From: Gammaproteobacteria bacterium
Lineage (GTDB): Bacteria > Pseudomonadota > Gammaproteobacteria > Tenderiales > Tenderiaceae
NCBI GenBank assembly: GCA_027001525.1
Contig: JALTMR010000399.1
Span: 1 to 12,196, forward strand
Direction: 5' to 3'
DNA: 12,196 bases
Below, one piece after another: positions 1-7,472 of the stretch (position 1 is its first letter; each line of letters begins with the position of its first letter). Below the pieces are notes generated by a model that was not told where the DNA came from, ran no database searches, and saw nothing but the letters and a program-made list of their open reading frames with translations. The position numbers and the translations under genes were made by a program.

Positions 1-738
1 CACCGAGATCATGCCGCTCAGGGCGTTGACCACCACCGGCGAGTGGCCTTCATGGGTGCCGTGATCACCGCCCAGAATGGCGAGAATGTTTTTCTCCAAC
101 ACCTCCCAGAAGTGGTGGCTGGCCTTATTTTTAACCTTGGTATTGGAGATATTCCCCCGGCTGCTACTGCTGCTACTGCTGTTTCCGACACCCCCACCCG
201 CAGTGGAGATCTGCGTCGCCACCCCCACTTCGCTGGTGGTATCGCGGGCCATGTTGACGTAATCGACGACGTAGTTCTTCCAGTAGGGCGCATCGGGCTC
301 CAGCACCAGGGTGGTGCCGTCCAGCTGGTAGCGCAGCGACACCTGCTTGGCGATGCGGTCAAGAATCTGGGGCAGCGTCTGGTTAATGGCGTTGATGCTG
401 ACCAGGCCTTCGATATCGGGGTGGATATCGACATTCAGATTGGCATCCCGCGCCAGACTGAAAAGCAGCTCCTGCGCCGGCACGCCGTTGACGACGACGG
501 TGTAGGTCTCCGGCCGGGGCTGTGGCCGGGGCGGCATGAGGCCGGGAGAGTTCAGCACCGGCGCGGGGATTGCGCTGGGCGGCTCGGCGGCCGGGGCCTC
601 CAGATGGCCTTCTGACATGGCCGGCGGTTTGGTGGCGGTGCAGGACGCCAGCAGGGCGACCAGCAGTACGGCGCGGGCACTGTGTGTTAACAGACGATCG
701 ATCACGGGCCTATACTCATCCATCAGGCGATTTTCCAT
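1..738 (-). CDS. mshL: MshL-type secretin lipoprotein, N-terminal part (gene continues past the left edge)
   Basis: Outer-membrane secretin of an MSHA-type IV pilus, the pore through which the pilus leaves the cell. I translated 246 codons from the ATG at 738; the frame is open to base 1, so the C-terminal secretin barrel lies outside the window. Seen: a basic N-terminus, a hydrophobic stretch and lipobox LLASC with the lipidated Cys near residue 33; a Pro-rich linker (about 47-78); a short secretin/TonB-like STN domain (about 80-150, containing LLFSLARDANLNVDIHPDI and QTLPQILDRIA); then VVDYVNMARDTTSEVGV and a Gly/Ser linker with seven consecutive Ser (187-193), followed by FWEVLEKNI and SPVVVNALSGMISV. 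This Gly/Ser insert ahead of a conserved FW-x-LE-x-NI motif is, from memory, typical of MshL and distinguishes it from PilQ or GspD. The start is 2 bases after the upstream ATPase stop, so translational coupling is likely. A second ATG five codons in (723) is an alternative start. Confidence 0.85.
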   Translation of the reverse strand, partial: MENRLMDEYRPVIDRLLTHSARAVLLVALLASCTATKPPAMSEGHLEAPAAEPPSAIPAPVLNSPGLMPPRPQPRPETYTVVVNGVPAQELLFSLARDANLNVDIHPDIEGLVSINAINQTLPQILDRIAKQVSLRYQLDGTTLVLEPDAPYWKNYVVDYVNMARDTTSEVGVATQISTAGGGVGNSSSSSSSRGNISNTKVKNKASHHFWEVLEKNILAILGGDHGTHEGHSPVVVNALSGMISV

Positions 739-740
739 TT

Positions 741-2141
741 TCAGCGATCCACTTCACTGGCGTCGGCAACGAGCGTGGGGCGGGCCTCGGCCAGCACACC
801 GCGCACATTGCGCAAAAAGGGTTGGTAGCGTTTCAACGAATCGGGCAAAGCGTGCAGCACCGCCTTCGCTTCGCGGTAGGAGTCAAATTCACCAAAGACG
901 AGATTCAGCGCCCCCGCCTCACTGGCCCCGGCACGATAGGCGTACATTTGGTCAAACCCAGGGCTGTCGCGCACCTCGCCGAGAAACGTTTCCAAGGCCT
1001 GCTGACCATCGGCCGGTGCCCATAACAGCTGAATCGTGAAGTGCTGCGGTGCCACATGGCTGAGCCAGCGGCGGGAGGAGTCAAGCCGTTGCTGGAGCAG
1101 GCTGGTGCTGATATCGGCCTTCTCAACAGCCCCGTTATCGACGGCCTTGTTTTCATCGCTGTTCAGGCGGGCAAGCGCCGCGTCAGCGGGCTGGGGTTCC
1201 ACCTGCCCCTGCGACGCCGGCACGGCGGCCACCTGCGTTGCATCCGCGACGTTGAGCTGGCTGTAGAGCCCCAGCGCCACAACCAGTGCCAGTGCCGGCA
1301 GCGCCAGCACCGGGCGTAGCCAGGTGGCCGGCTGCACAAACTCACAGTCACGAGCCGCCGCCCAGACGTGACGCCAGGTGACCTGCTGGCTGGCACCGGC
1401 GTATGCTGCCAGCATGGCCTTGTCCGCCAGAATATTGAGGCGCCGCATCAGGCCGGCAGAGAAGTAGGTCATCAGCCAGACTGCCGCAACACTGAAGAGT
1501 GCATCACGACGAAAACCGGCCAGATGAAGTCGAAAGGTGAGGTAGTCCCTCACTTCGCGCTGACGCAGGGGCGCGAGGTAGAAGCTGTTGGTGATGCGCT
1601 CTCTGATCTGTCTCACACGCGGGTGGCTGAGCCCGACATCCAGCTCGGGTTGACCAAACAGCACCACTTGCAGCAGTTTGTGGTGCTCGGTTTCGATATT
1701 GCTCAACAGGCGGATCTCTTCCAGCGTCTCCAGCGCCATGCTCTGCGCCTCTTCGATAAAGATCACCACCTGACGATTTTCGCTGTGGCGTTGAAGCAGG
1801 CAGGCCTGCAACACCTTCATCTGCTGAATACGGCTGTCAGCGGCGCTGACGGGTAACTTCAGCTCAAAGGCGATGGCATGGAGTACATGCTCGGGCAACA
1901 ACGAGGGGTTGGCGAGGTAGACGACGTCAACATGCTCTGGCAGCCGCTGCTCCAGCATACGACAGAGCATGGTTTTGCCGCTGCCCACTTCTCCCACCAC
2001 CTTGGTAATGGCTTCACCGCTGGTGACTGCATAGACCAGCGCATCGAGAATATCGCCGCGCTCGCCACCGCCGTAGAAAAGCGCTGTATCAGGTGTGATT
2101 CGGTACGGTGGCCGTACCAGTCCAAAATGTTGCAGATACAC
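741..2141 (-). CDS. mshM: MshM/ExeA-type AAA+ ATPase with transmembrane segment and C-terminal SPOR-like domain
   Basis: Predicted inner-membrane ATPase assisting assembly of the MSHA pilus secretin, by analogy with ExeA/GspA. I place the start at GTG 2141 (466 aa): the family begins with a YLQHFGL-x-x-PP-type sequence, which starts at the second codon here, and GGGGA lies 7 bases upstream. The frame also extends to an ATG at 2249, but those 36 residues do not resemble the family. From the GTG: Walker A GEVGSGKT (about 50-57), Walker B-like VVIFIEEAQS (125-134), sensor region LQVVLFGQPEL (about 157-167), one hydrophobic segment LALPALALVVALGLY (about 279-293), an acidic/Ala-rich linker, and a C-terminal segment (about 366-451) starting HFTIQLLW that looks like a SPOR (peptidoglycan-binding) domain. 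MshM proteins I recall are near 280-300 aa, so the second half is extra and gives a DamX-like layout. The Walker B has Glu-Glu where Asp-Glu is usual. The mshL secretin follows 2 bases downstream. Confidence 0.82.
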   Translation of the reverse strand: MYLQHFGLVRPPYRITPDTALFYGGGERGDILDALVYAVTSGEAITKVVGEVGSGKTMLCRMLEQRLPEHVDVVYLANPSLLPEHVLHAIAFELKLPVSAADSRIQQMKVLQACLLQRHSENRQVVIFIEEAQSMALETLEEIRLLSNIETEHHKLLQVVLFGQPELDVGLSHPRVRQIRERITNSFYLAPLRQREVRDYLTFRLHLAGFRRDALFSVAAVWLMTYFSAGLMRRLNILADKAMLAAYAGASQQVTWRHVWAAARDCEFVQPATWLRPVLALPALALVVALGLYSQLNVADATQVAAVPASQGQVEPQPADAALARLNSDENKAVDNGAVEKADISTSLLQQRLDSSRRWLSHVAPQHFTIQLLWAPADGQQALETFLGEVRDSPGFDQMYAYRAGASEAGALNLVFGEFDSYREAKAVLHALPDSLKRYQPFLRNVRGVLAEARPTLVADASEVDR

Positions 2142-2148
2142 TGATCTG

Positions 2149-2153
2149 TCCCC
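2149..2153 (-). promoter_or_regulatory. Ribosome binding site deciding the GTG start of mshM
   Basis: GGGGA on the minus strand, 7 bases before GTG 2141. No comparable site precedes the upstream in-frame ATG at 2249, and the family N-terminus begins at this GTG. Confidence 0.6.
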
Positions 2154-2180
2154 GCTCCATGCAGAAAAATTGTCCGGTTT

Positions 2181-2210
2181 TTTATATTGAATCTGAGCCC
2201 CTATCGTCAG
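2181..2210 (-). promoter_or_regulatory. Possible sigma-70 promoter of the mshM-mshL unit
   Basis: On the minus strand, CTGACG (2210-2205) and TATAAA (2186-2181) are separated by 18 bases, about 40 bases before GTG 2141. It lies downstream of the terminator of the preceding lipoprotein gene, where an independent promoter would be expected. The match is by eye only; the -35 box is imperfect. Confidence 0.4.
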
Positions 2211-2348
2211 GGCGGATTCAGGTTGAAAACTACACCGCATAGAAACCATCGGCAGCTGCCTGTTTTCGTTTAATTTTCGGCTCTTGCAGCGGTGACCGGA
2301 TGAAAGCGGAAATGAGAATGACTGGATCGTCGGGCGGGGGGGGCGGAT

Positions 2349-2374
2349 AAAAAAAGGGGCACAGAGTGTGCCCC
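2349..2374 (-). terminator. Rho-independent terminator of the 968-codon lipoprotein gene
   Basis: Read on the minus strand: GGGGCACA, loop CTC, TGTGCCCC, then a run of seven T. The perfect 8-bp stem with a U-tract starts about 30 bases after the stop codon at 2407. It separates the lipoprotein gene from mshM transcription. Confidence 0.9.
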
Positions 2375-2406
2375 TTCAGGGTGAGTTACCTTGACTCTCT
2401 TTTGCG

Positions 2407-5313
2407 TTATTCCACCGCGTTGCCTTCGGTGTACTTCACCACGGTCCCGGTCGGTGTGGCCCCCATGTTGTGTGGGGTGTATCCGGGTACGCTGGTGAGA
2501 TCAACGCTATCGGCCTGACTGATATCTGGCTGCGTCCCGTTAGGGAAGGCGCTGACGACACCGAGGAAGAGGCTGGTATCCAGCGGTTTGACGAAGTAAC
2601 GTGTGCCATCACTGCCGGTCGCCTCTGTGCCTGCGGCGATGTGCACCACTTTGGCGGCGATGTCCGGCGTCATCACCCAATCGTTTTGCGACAGCTCACC
2701 GTAGACATCGGGGATGCCATACATCCAGCCGTCGAACTGAAGATTGAGCGTGCCCTTGGCATTCCCGGCACTGTCTTGCACGGCCACGTTGGTCAGCGCA
2801 ATGGCATCTGACAAAATCACGTAGCTGCCGCTGCTCGCCTCTTTGAGAAAACGCTGCTTGCCCCAGCTTTGACCATCGCCGGGTTTTTCCCAGTTAAACT
2901 CCACCGGACGCAGAGCGGGATCGACAGGGTAACCGTACTCATCAACGCTGACAGGGGTCGCCGTGCCGCTGCTCATTGCCAGAGGCTGGTCACTGCTGTC
3001 ATAGGCCATCAAGCCCCACTGCGTTTCGGCAATGTCACCTGCGCTGCTATTGCCCGAGGCATCAGACAACACTTCCAGCAACAGGTAGTTGGCGTCGGTG
3101 GGATCTTCTATCAGGGTGTACTTGATATCACCATTCCAGGGGCTGGCGAGATAGCTGGTGCCCGGCGGCAGAATCGAAACACTGGCCACTGCATCGGTGT
3201 TGAGCGGATTGGCCGCCGTCTGCAGCTCCCGCTTGACGTCATAAGAGGCTGCCGCGTCCACCGTATCGGTGCGTTTGACGATGAAGTTGTTACCGGCGGC
3301 GTTGATGTAGTACTCCTCTTCACGGCTTGGGTTGAAGGGGGTGTCCGTGCCGCTGAAGGTGGGCTCACCCGTCACCGGGTCGATGCCGCTGATGCCCTTC
3401 TCCACCCAGCCCGTGGTGGTGCTGGTGACAAGGGGATCAAAACCGACGTACTGAATGTAGAGCGCGCCGCTGACATCCACCATCAGGCCGGGCACGGCAC
3501 TGGGGTCGATCAACGCAGCCGGGCTGTTGGGCAACAGACGTCCGGTGTCCGGATCGAACTCATTACCGGCCTCATAGAGACCCGCGGTGGTGAAGGTAAA
3601 ACCGGTGATTTGCGGATCGGCGTCGAGATAGAGGTACTGTTTATACTGAGGATTGAGAGGGTCAGCCTGATCCTCACCCGCGATATTGATCCAGCGCTGG
3701 TCGCCTTCTGACTGCGCCAGCTGAGTCAGATCAAACAAGCTAAAACCCTGCACCAGTGCGGTGCCCGTTTTTTCCTGGTTAGTCACACGATCCAGACAGC
3801 TCAGCGTGGAAGGGGTAGCCGGGTCGTAGTTGATCCAGTCAATATAGCCATCGTCGCAATAACGCCATTCACCGTTCATATTGAACAGCTCGAAGTTGTT
3901 GTTCAGCCAGGTTTGCACCGGCACGCCCTGAATGTCCGTCAGTGACGCGTCTTCAAGGTTACGCTTGGTGAAGGTACCGGCAAACTCGGCCAGCGTGTAG
4001 GTGGCTGGTGTCTGACCGGGCAGCACATCGGCTTTGGTGAATACCGTGGGCGCGGTGTTCACACCATCATCGATAACGACGCCATCTTCAGCACCCCACA
4101 GTTCGTGACGCCCCTGCCAGGCACCGTAGTAACCCCAGGCTTCGAACTGTTTGCTGGGATCACTGAGTGCGGTCATCTGAAATTTAACGGGAAATCCGAA
4201 GGTCATCTGTTTCTCGACGCTATCGCCCTCGGCGATGCCGTTAGTGCTGTCGGCGTCGGCATAGAAGAGGCCGTACCGATGAACCATTTTGATGGCACCG
4301 GCCAGGTCACGGTCTTTGAACGCCACGGCGCTGCTGCCTTGCTGTACAGCGAGGTAGGCATCGTTATAGGAGTACGCGGCGCTGCTGACGGGAAACGCGG
4401 TCAGGGCCGGGTCGCTACAGTCGACGCCGCTGCCCGGGTTGTAGCACTGCTCCCAGTCGGGGTATTCCACCTTGCCGTAACCGGTGGTGGCGCTACGCAC
4501 CAGGATGCCTTTCATCTGTTCCAGCAGGCCAAACTCGTTACGCACACCCTGATCGGTGATTTTCAGGGTGGTCACGCCGCTGCTGTCGATGCGGGTGCTG
4601 GCCGCAAAAAAACCTTGCGGTGCGGCGCTATCCACGGCGTTGGGGTCGGCCTGAAAGTAGACGTTGAGATCCCACTCGCCGTAGTCATTAAACGAGCCGT
4701 CTGCGGCAACACTGGCGGAGGTGTAGATATCAAATTGCGCCTTGATCAGCATCTCGTTGCCCGTGTCGGGATCGATCTCGGGGATCCACGCCTGCACGAC
4801 GTTCACCTGCTGCGACGCACCTGTGACGGGGTGGTTGCCGCTGACCAGTTCGGACTTCACTGTCCAGGTCTGGAGTGATTTTACGTCAACGCCGTCCTGA
4901 TCCTCCTCCCAGGTGATCACCGCCTTGTAGGCACCGTTGCCCACCTCGTCGGCGTAGTTGGTTTGTGCCATGGAGGTCAGGACCTGTTCGATAATGTCGA
5001 ACTGCTCCAGTGCGGGCTCCTCTACAAACGTGCGGCCAGTGGCCTTGGCGTAATCAGAGTCTGGCGGCAAATCGGCACTGGCCAGGGCGCGAATTGCCCG
5101 CCCGAAACTGCTGGCGGATACCGAGCGTGTAGTGCTGGCACTGGCTGCGGCGGATGCGGGCACGGCCGAAATTTCATTGGGGAGAGAAAAACCGCGAGCT
5201 GTGGTGGTGCCACCGTCATCATTGGTCACGGTGGTGGAACTGCTGCCACCGCAACCGGCCAGTGCCAGCGATACCGCCACGGCGACACTTTTCAGCAAAA
5301 TCTGTTTCTTCAT
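2407..5313 (-). CDS. Large predicted lipoprotein of unknown function (968 aa)
   Basis: I do not recognise this protein. The N-terminus is a clear lipoprotein signal: MKKQ, a hydrophobic core and lipobox LALAGC with Cys at residue 21, followed by GGSSS and an Ala/Ser/Thr-rich tether to about residue 80. Gly, not Asp, follows the Cys, which favours outer-membrane sorting. The rest (about 95-968) is acidic, aromatic-rich and without membrane segments, suggesting a folded beta-rich surface or periplasmic protein. Four other cysteines fall in two close pairs (290/299 and 486/506), compatible with two disulfides. Short DPDTG/DPVTG motifs occur near 181, 587 and 645, and a Trp-rich stretch FEAWGYYGAWQGRHELW near 390-406. 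There is no CxxCH haem motif and no obvious catalytic motif. The start is firm: AGGAG lies 6 bases before ATG 5313. It is a single-gene unit, with a purC terminator upstream and its own terminator at 2349-2374. Codon use looks like the neighbours. A role in adhesion or polymer binding would be a guess. Confidence 0.85.
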   Translation of the reverse strand: MKKQILLKSVAVAVSLALAGCGGSSSTTVTNDDGGTTTARGFSLPNEISAVPASAAASASTTRSVSASSFGRAIRALASADLPPDSDYAKATGRTFVEEPALEQFDIIEQVLTSMAQTNYADEVGNGAYKAVITWEEDQDGVDVKSLQTWTVKSELVSGNHPVTGASQQVNVVQAWIPEIDPDTGNEMLIKAQFDIYTSASVAADGSFNDYGEWDLNVYFQADPNAVDSAAPQGFFAASTRIDSSGVTTLKITDQGVRNEFGLLEQMKGILVRSATTGYGKVEYPDWEQCYNPGSGVDCSDPALTAFPVSSAAYSYNDAYLAVQQGSSAVAFKDRDLAGAIKMVHRYGLFYADADSTNGIAEGDSVEKQMTFGFPVKFQMTALSDPSKQFEAWGYYGAWQGRHELWGAEDGVVIDDGVNTAPTVFTKADVLPGQTPATYTLAEFAGTFTKRNLEDASLTDIQGVPVQTWLNNNFELFNMNGEWRYCDDGYIDWINYDPATPSTLSCLDRVTNQEKTGTALVQGFSLFDLTQLAQSEGDQRWINIAGEDQADPLNPQYKQYLYLDADPQITGFTFTTAGLYEAGNEFDPDTGRLLPNSPAALIDPSAVPGLMVDVSGALYIQYVGFDPLVTSTTTGWVEKGISGIDPVTGEPTFSGTDTPFNPSREEEYYINAAGNNFIVKRTDTVDAAASYDVKRELQTAANPLNTDAVASVSILPPGTSYLASPWNGDIKYTLIEDPTDANYLLLEVLSDASGNSSAGDIAETQWGLMAYDSSDQPLAMSSGTATPVSVDEYGYPVDPALRPVEFNWEKPGDGQSWGKQRFLKEASSGSYVILSDAIALTNVAVQDSAGNAKGTLNLQFDGWMYGIPDVYGELSQNDWVMTPDIAAKVVHIAAGTEATGSDGTRYFVKPLDTSLFLGVVSAFPNGTQPDISQADSVDLTSVPGYTPHNMGATPTGTVVKYTEGNAVE

Positions 5314-5691
5314 GTTAGCTCCTGTAGTCGTGTTGAATCATCGCCCGCAGGAACCCGCTCGGGTGCCTCTCTCAGCAATGAATATTCACGAGTTTTCTAT
5401 CCGTAAAACAGGCCGTCCAAACGGCTCGCAGTCAACTCGTATGCGGAGTTATCGGCATGGCCCCGGAAACTTGAAGCACGCTTGGAAGCGCGCCGGAGCA
5501 CGCACAAGGGAGGTTAAAACCGAGTTGAGAAAAGGCACGGATGTGCAAACAACGGGATGTGACGATAGCGTAAAAAACCGCCCCACGGGTCTACCCACAG
5601 GGCAATTTCAGTACGGTTGGAACGCAGTTCAGGTGGCACAACAGACCGACCGGGCCGGTATCAAACAGCCGGCCGGTGATGTGAGGGTGGC
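5314..5691. other. Non-coding stretch between purC and the large lipoprotein gene
   Basis: This 378-base gap holds the purC terminator (5572-5603) and, nearer the lipoprotein gene, a leader of up to about 250 bases. On the minus strand the leader has a hairpin GCCGT-TTGG-ACGGC followed by CTGTTTT (about 5424-5405) and a second one, ACCCG-AG-CGGGT (5363-5352), just before the ribosome binding site. TTGACT at 5435-5430 could be a -35 box, but I find no good -10 at normal spacing. The plus strand has an open frame from 5378 that I do not believe is a gene. Confidence 0.6.
5572..5603 (-). terminator. Probable Rho-independent terminator downstream of purC
   Basis: Read on the minus strand: GCCCTGTGGG, loop TAGA, CCCGTGGGGC (10-bp stem including three G-T wobble pairs), then GG and six T. 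It lies about 90 bases after the purC stop at 5692 and would end the dapA-bamC-MBL-purC transcript. Confidence 0.65.
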
Positions 5692-6408
5692 TTATTCAGG
5701 CAGTGCGACGCCCAAGCGCTGGGCGACCTCTTCATAGGCTTCTATTACGCCGCCCAGGCCTTGGCGGAAGCGGTCTTTATCCAGCTTTTTACGTGTCTGG
5801 GCATCCCACAGGCGGCAGCCGTCCGGCGAGAACTCATCCCCCAGCACCACCTCGCCGTGAAAGAGGCCAAACTCGAGTTTGTAATCGACCAGCAACAGGC
5901 CGGCGTCGAGAAAAAGTTGCTTTAGCACATCGTTGACCTGAAAGGTTAACTGCTTCATTTTCGCCACATGTTCGGCCTTGGCCCAGCCAAAGGTTTCGAT
6001 GTGAGACTCGTTGATCATCGGGTCGTGCAGTGCGTCATCTTTGAGAAAGAACTCAAAGACGGGAGGATCAAGCTCCACCCCCTCCTCCAGGCCCAGACGA
6101 CGGCAGATGCTGCCGGCGGCGAGATTACGCACAACACACTCCACAGGCATCATCTGCATGTTTTTTACTACCACTTCGGTGTCGGAAAGCAGTGTCTCGA
6201 AGTGGGTGGGAATACCGGCCTCCTCCAGCTTCTGCATGATGAAGGCGTTGAAGCGGTTATTGATCATTCCCTTGCGCGCGAGCTGCTCCATCTTCTCGCC
6301 ATCAAAGGCGGAGGTATCGTCACGAAAGTGGAGAATCAGTTTGTCGGCATCGTCCGTGTAGTAAACCGACTTCGCCTTGCCGGCATAGAGTTCTGCGCGT
6401 TTTTCCAT
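5692..6408 (-). CDS. purC: Phosphoribosylaminoimidazole-succinocarboxamide synthase (SAICAR synthetase)
   Basis: Cytoplasmic purine-synthesis enzyme that joins aspartate to CAIR with ATP to form SAICAR. The 238-aa product has the usual bacterial PurC length and motifs in order: GKAKSVY nucleotide-binding loop (10-16), [12 protein letters not shown] (28-39), [16 protein letters not shown] (89-104), LVDYKLEFG (173-181) and [15 protein letters not shown] (188-202). The start is ATG 6408 with GAGG 7 bases upstream; the frame runs up to 6480, but those 24 codons overlap the preceding MBL gene and do not belong to the family. It is the last gene of the dapA-bamC-MBL cluster, 53 bases after the MBL stop. 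The same order (dapA, bamC, MBL, purC) is known in Pseudomonas. Confidence 0.97.
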   Translation of the reverse strand: MEKRAELYAGKAKSVYYTDDADKLILHFRDDTSAFDGEKMEQLARKGMINNRFNAFIMQKLEEAGIPTHFETLLSDTEVVVKNMQMMPVECVVRNLAAGSICRRLGLEEGVELDPPVFEFFLKDDALHDPMINESHIETFGWAKAEHVAKMKQLTFQVNDVLKQLFLDAGLLLVDYKLEFGLFHGEVVLGDEFSPDGCRLWDAQTRKKLDKDRFRQGLGGVIEAYEEVAQRLGVALPE

Positions 6409-6461
6409 GATGTAACCTCGTCGTAAATAAGATGTAATAACCGGGGAAGAGTCACTGCCCG

Positions 6462-7223
6462 TTAAACGATCTCTCGCCAATCGAGCCCCTGGTTCTGGTC
6501 AGCAACAGCCACCCAGGCTGTTTCGCAATTGAGTGAGTGGCTAAGTGCCTCTTGCGCCAGTTCGGCTGTGTTGTTCTGCTCGCTCAAATGGGCGGCAACA
6601 ATGTGCTGTAATTTAGAGCAATCCAGGCGGCTGAGCAGCCGGGCAGATTGCGCATTGCTTAAATGCCCCTGCTCACCGGCGACCCGCCGCTTCAGTGACG
6701 GCGGATAGCTGCCCTGGGCCAACATCACAGCATCGTGGTTGGACTCCAGCATCAGCGCATCGCAGCCACTGAGTTGCGCTTCTATATGGGGTGTCCAACA
6801 CCCCACATCGGTCAGCAATCCCAGCCGCAGGGCACCATCGCCAAACACAAACTGGCAGGGCTCAAAGGCATCATGAGGCACCGGATAGGGCTGGACGGCG
6901 ATATCGCCGATGGCAAAGGGCTCATGGCAGTTGAATAGCGACAACTCGCTCAGCTCAGCCATTTTCGGGTGCCGGGCGGTGCCAGGGGTGAGATAGACGG
7001 GAAGCTTGTGACGCCTTGCCAACACGGAGACACCGCCGATATGGTCAGCATGTTCGTGAGTGACCACGATGGCATCCAGATCCTCCGGCCGTTTACCCAG
7101 TCGCGCCATGCGTTTGGCCGCCTGAATGGCGGAGAAGCCGCAGTCCACCAGCACGGTGGTCGCACCCACTTCTACGAGCATGCCATTACCACGGCTACCA
7201 CTGCCCAGGGAGGCAAAGCGCAC
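6462..7223 (-). CDS. MBL-fold metallohydrolase, YycJ/WalJ-like
   Basis: A 253-aa metallo-beta-lactamase-fold hydrolase, probably a di-metal phosphodiesterase or nuclease; the true substrate of this family is not settled. The N-terminus [13 protein letters not shown] matches the YycJ/WalJ type. Metal-ligand motifs are visible: THEHADH (55-61), VPHDAFEP (115-122), LLTDVG (136-141), ESNHD (160-164), GHLSN (186-190) and AAHLSEQNN (210-218), so the active site looks intact. The start is GTG 7223, 12 bases after the bamC stop, with only a weak ribosome binding site, which suggests translational coupling to bamC. The gene occupies the same place between bamC and purC in Pseudomonas. The 3' end (6462) lies 53 bases from the purC start. 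Confidence 0.92.
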   Translation of the reverse strand: MRFASLGSGSRGNGMLVEVGATTVLVDCGFSAIQAAKRMARLGKRPEDLDAIVVTHEHADHIGGVSVLARRHKLPVYLTPGTARHPKMAELSELSLFNCHEPFAIGDIAVQPYPVPHDAFEPCQFVFGDGALRLGLLTDVGCWTPHIEAQLSGCDALMLESNHDAVMLAQGSYPPSLKRRVAGEQGHLSNAQSARLLSRLDCSKLQHIVAAHLSEQNNTAELAQEALSHSLNCETAWVAVADQNQGLDWREIV

Positions 7224-7235
7224 TGTCAGAGCGGC

Positions 7236-7472
7236 CTATTCCGCAGCCAGCGGCGGTGGTTCGGTATTCGGTGCTTGATAGTCGGGACGCACCTCGGGCA
7301 ACATGAGCGCATGTGTCTCATCGGGGCGGTCGAGCCCGGCTGGAATCTGTAACGGCGGCAAGGCCTTGGCGTGACGATAGGCCTGGCGCTTTTCGTCCAC
7401 AACACTACAGGCAGAGAGGGCGAGGAGCGCCACCAGAATGAGCCCCAGCCGCGGGACACGAGCCACGCGCAT
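7236..7472 (-). CDS. bamC: Minimal BamC-like lipoprotein (78 aa, anchor and N-terminal region only)
   Basis: Likely accessory lipoprotein of the BAM outer-membrane protein assembly complex, lipidated in the periplasm. Seen: a signal peptide with lipobox ALSAC (Cys 22), then CSVVDEKRQAYRHAKALPPL and QIPAGLDRPDE, ending in a Pro-rich tail. The A-x-x-L-x-x-L-x-x-PAG pattern resembles the unstructured N-terminal segment of E. coli BamC that lies along BamD (recalled, not searched). Full-length BamC is about 340-370 aa with two helix-grip domains; both are absent, and only 12 bases separate the stop from the next gene, so no decayed remainder is hidden here. The ATG overlaps the dapA stop by one base (TGATG). 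The gene sits where bamC sits in Pseudomonas (dapA-bamC-MBL-purC). The assignment rests on position, lipobox and the short motif; a different small lipoprotein cannot be excluded. Confidence 0.72.
   Translation of the reverse strand: MRVARVPRLGLILVALLALSACSVVDEKRQAYRHAKALPPLQIPAGLDRPDETHALMLPEVRPDYQAPNTEPPPLAAE

Noticed and set aside
18..434. Minus-strand open frame of 138 codons inside the mshL region.
   Set aside because: It is a different frame from the continuous MshL reading frame, and its Arg/Ser/Trp-rich product is a shadow.
2142..2249. A 36-codon N-terminal extension of the MshM-type ATPase to ATG 2249.
   Set aside because: The family N-terminus and a good ribosome binding site mark GTG 2141, and the candidate promoter lies inside the extension.
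2470..4878. Several long plus-strand open frames opposite the large lipoprotein gene.
   Set aside because: They are antisense shadows of a GC-biased coding frame, with no ribosome binding sites or family motifs.
5578..5680. Plus-strand stretch with CACAGGGCAA and AACGCA spacing reminiscent of a c-di-GMP-I (GEMM) riboswitch.
   Set aside because: The second half of the motif is missing, the first part is the stem of the purC terminator, and no plus-strand gene follows.
5378..5737. Plus-strand open frame of about 120 codons across the purC-lipoprotein gap.
   Set aside because: There is no ribosome binding site, it is Arg- and Gly-rich without recognisable motifs, it overlaps the purC 3' end, and it runs through the purC terminator.
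6409..6480. N-terminal extension of purC.
   Set aside because: It overlaps the end of the MBL gene, is foreign to PurC, and a good ribosome binding site precedes ATG 6408.
7224..7240. A frameshift that would join bamC to lost C-terminal domains.
   Set aside because: Only 12 bases separate the bamC stop from the MBL start, leaving no room for decayed BamC sequence.
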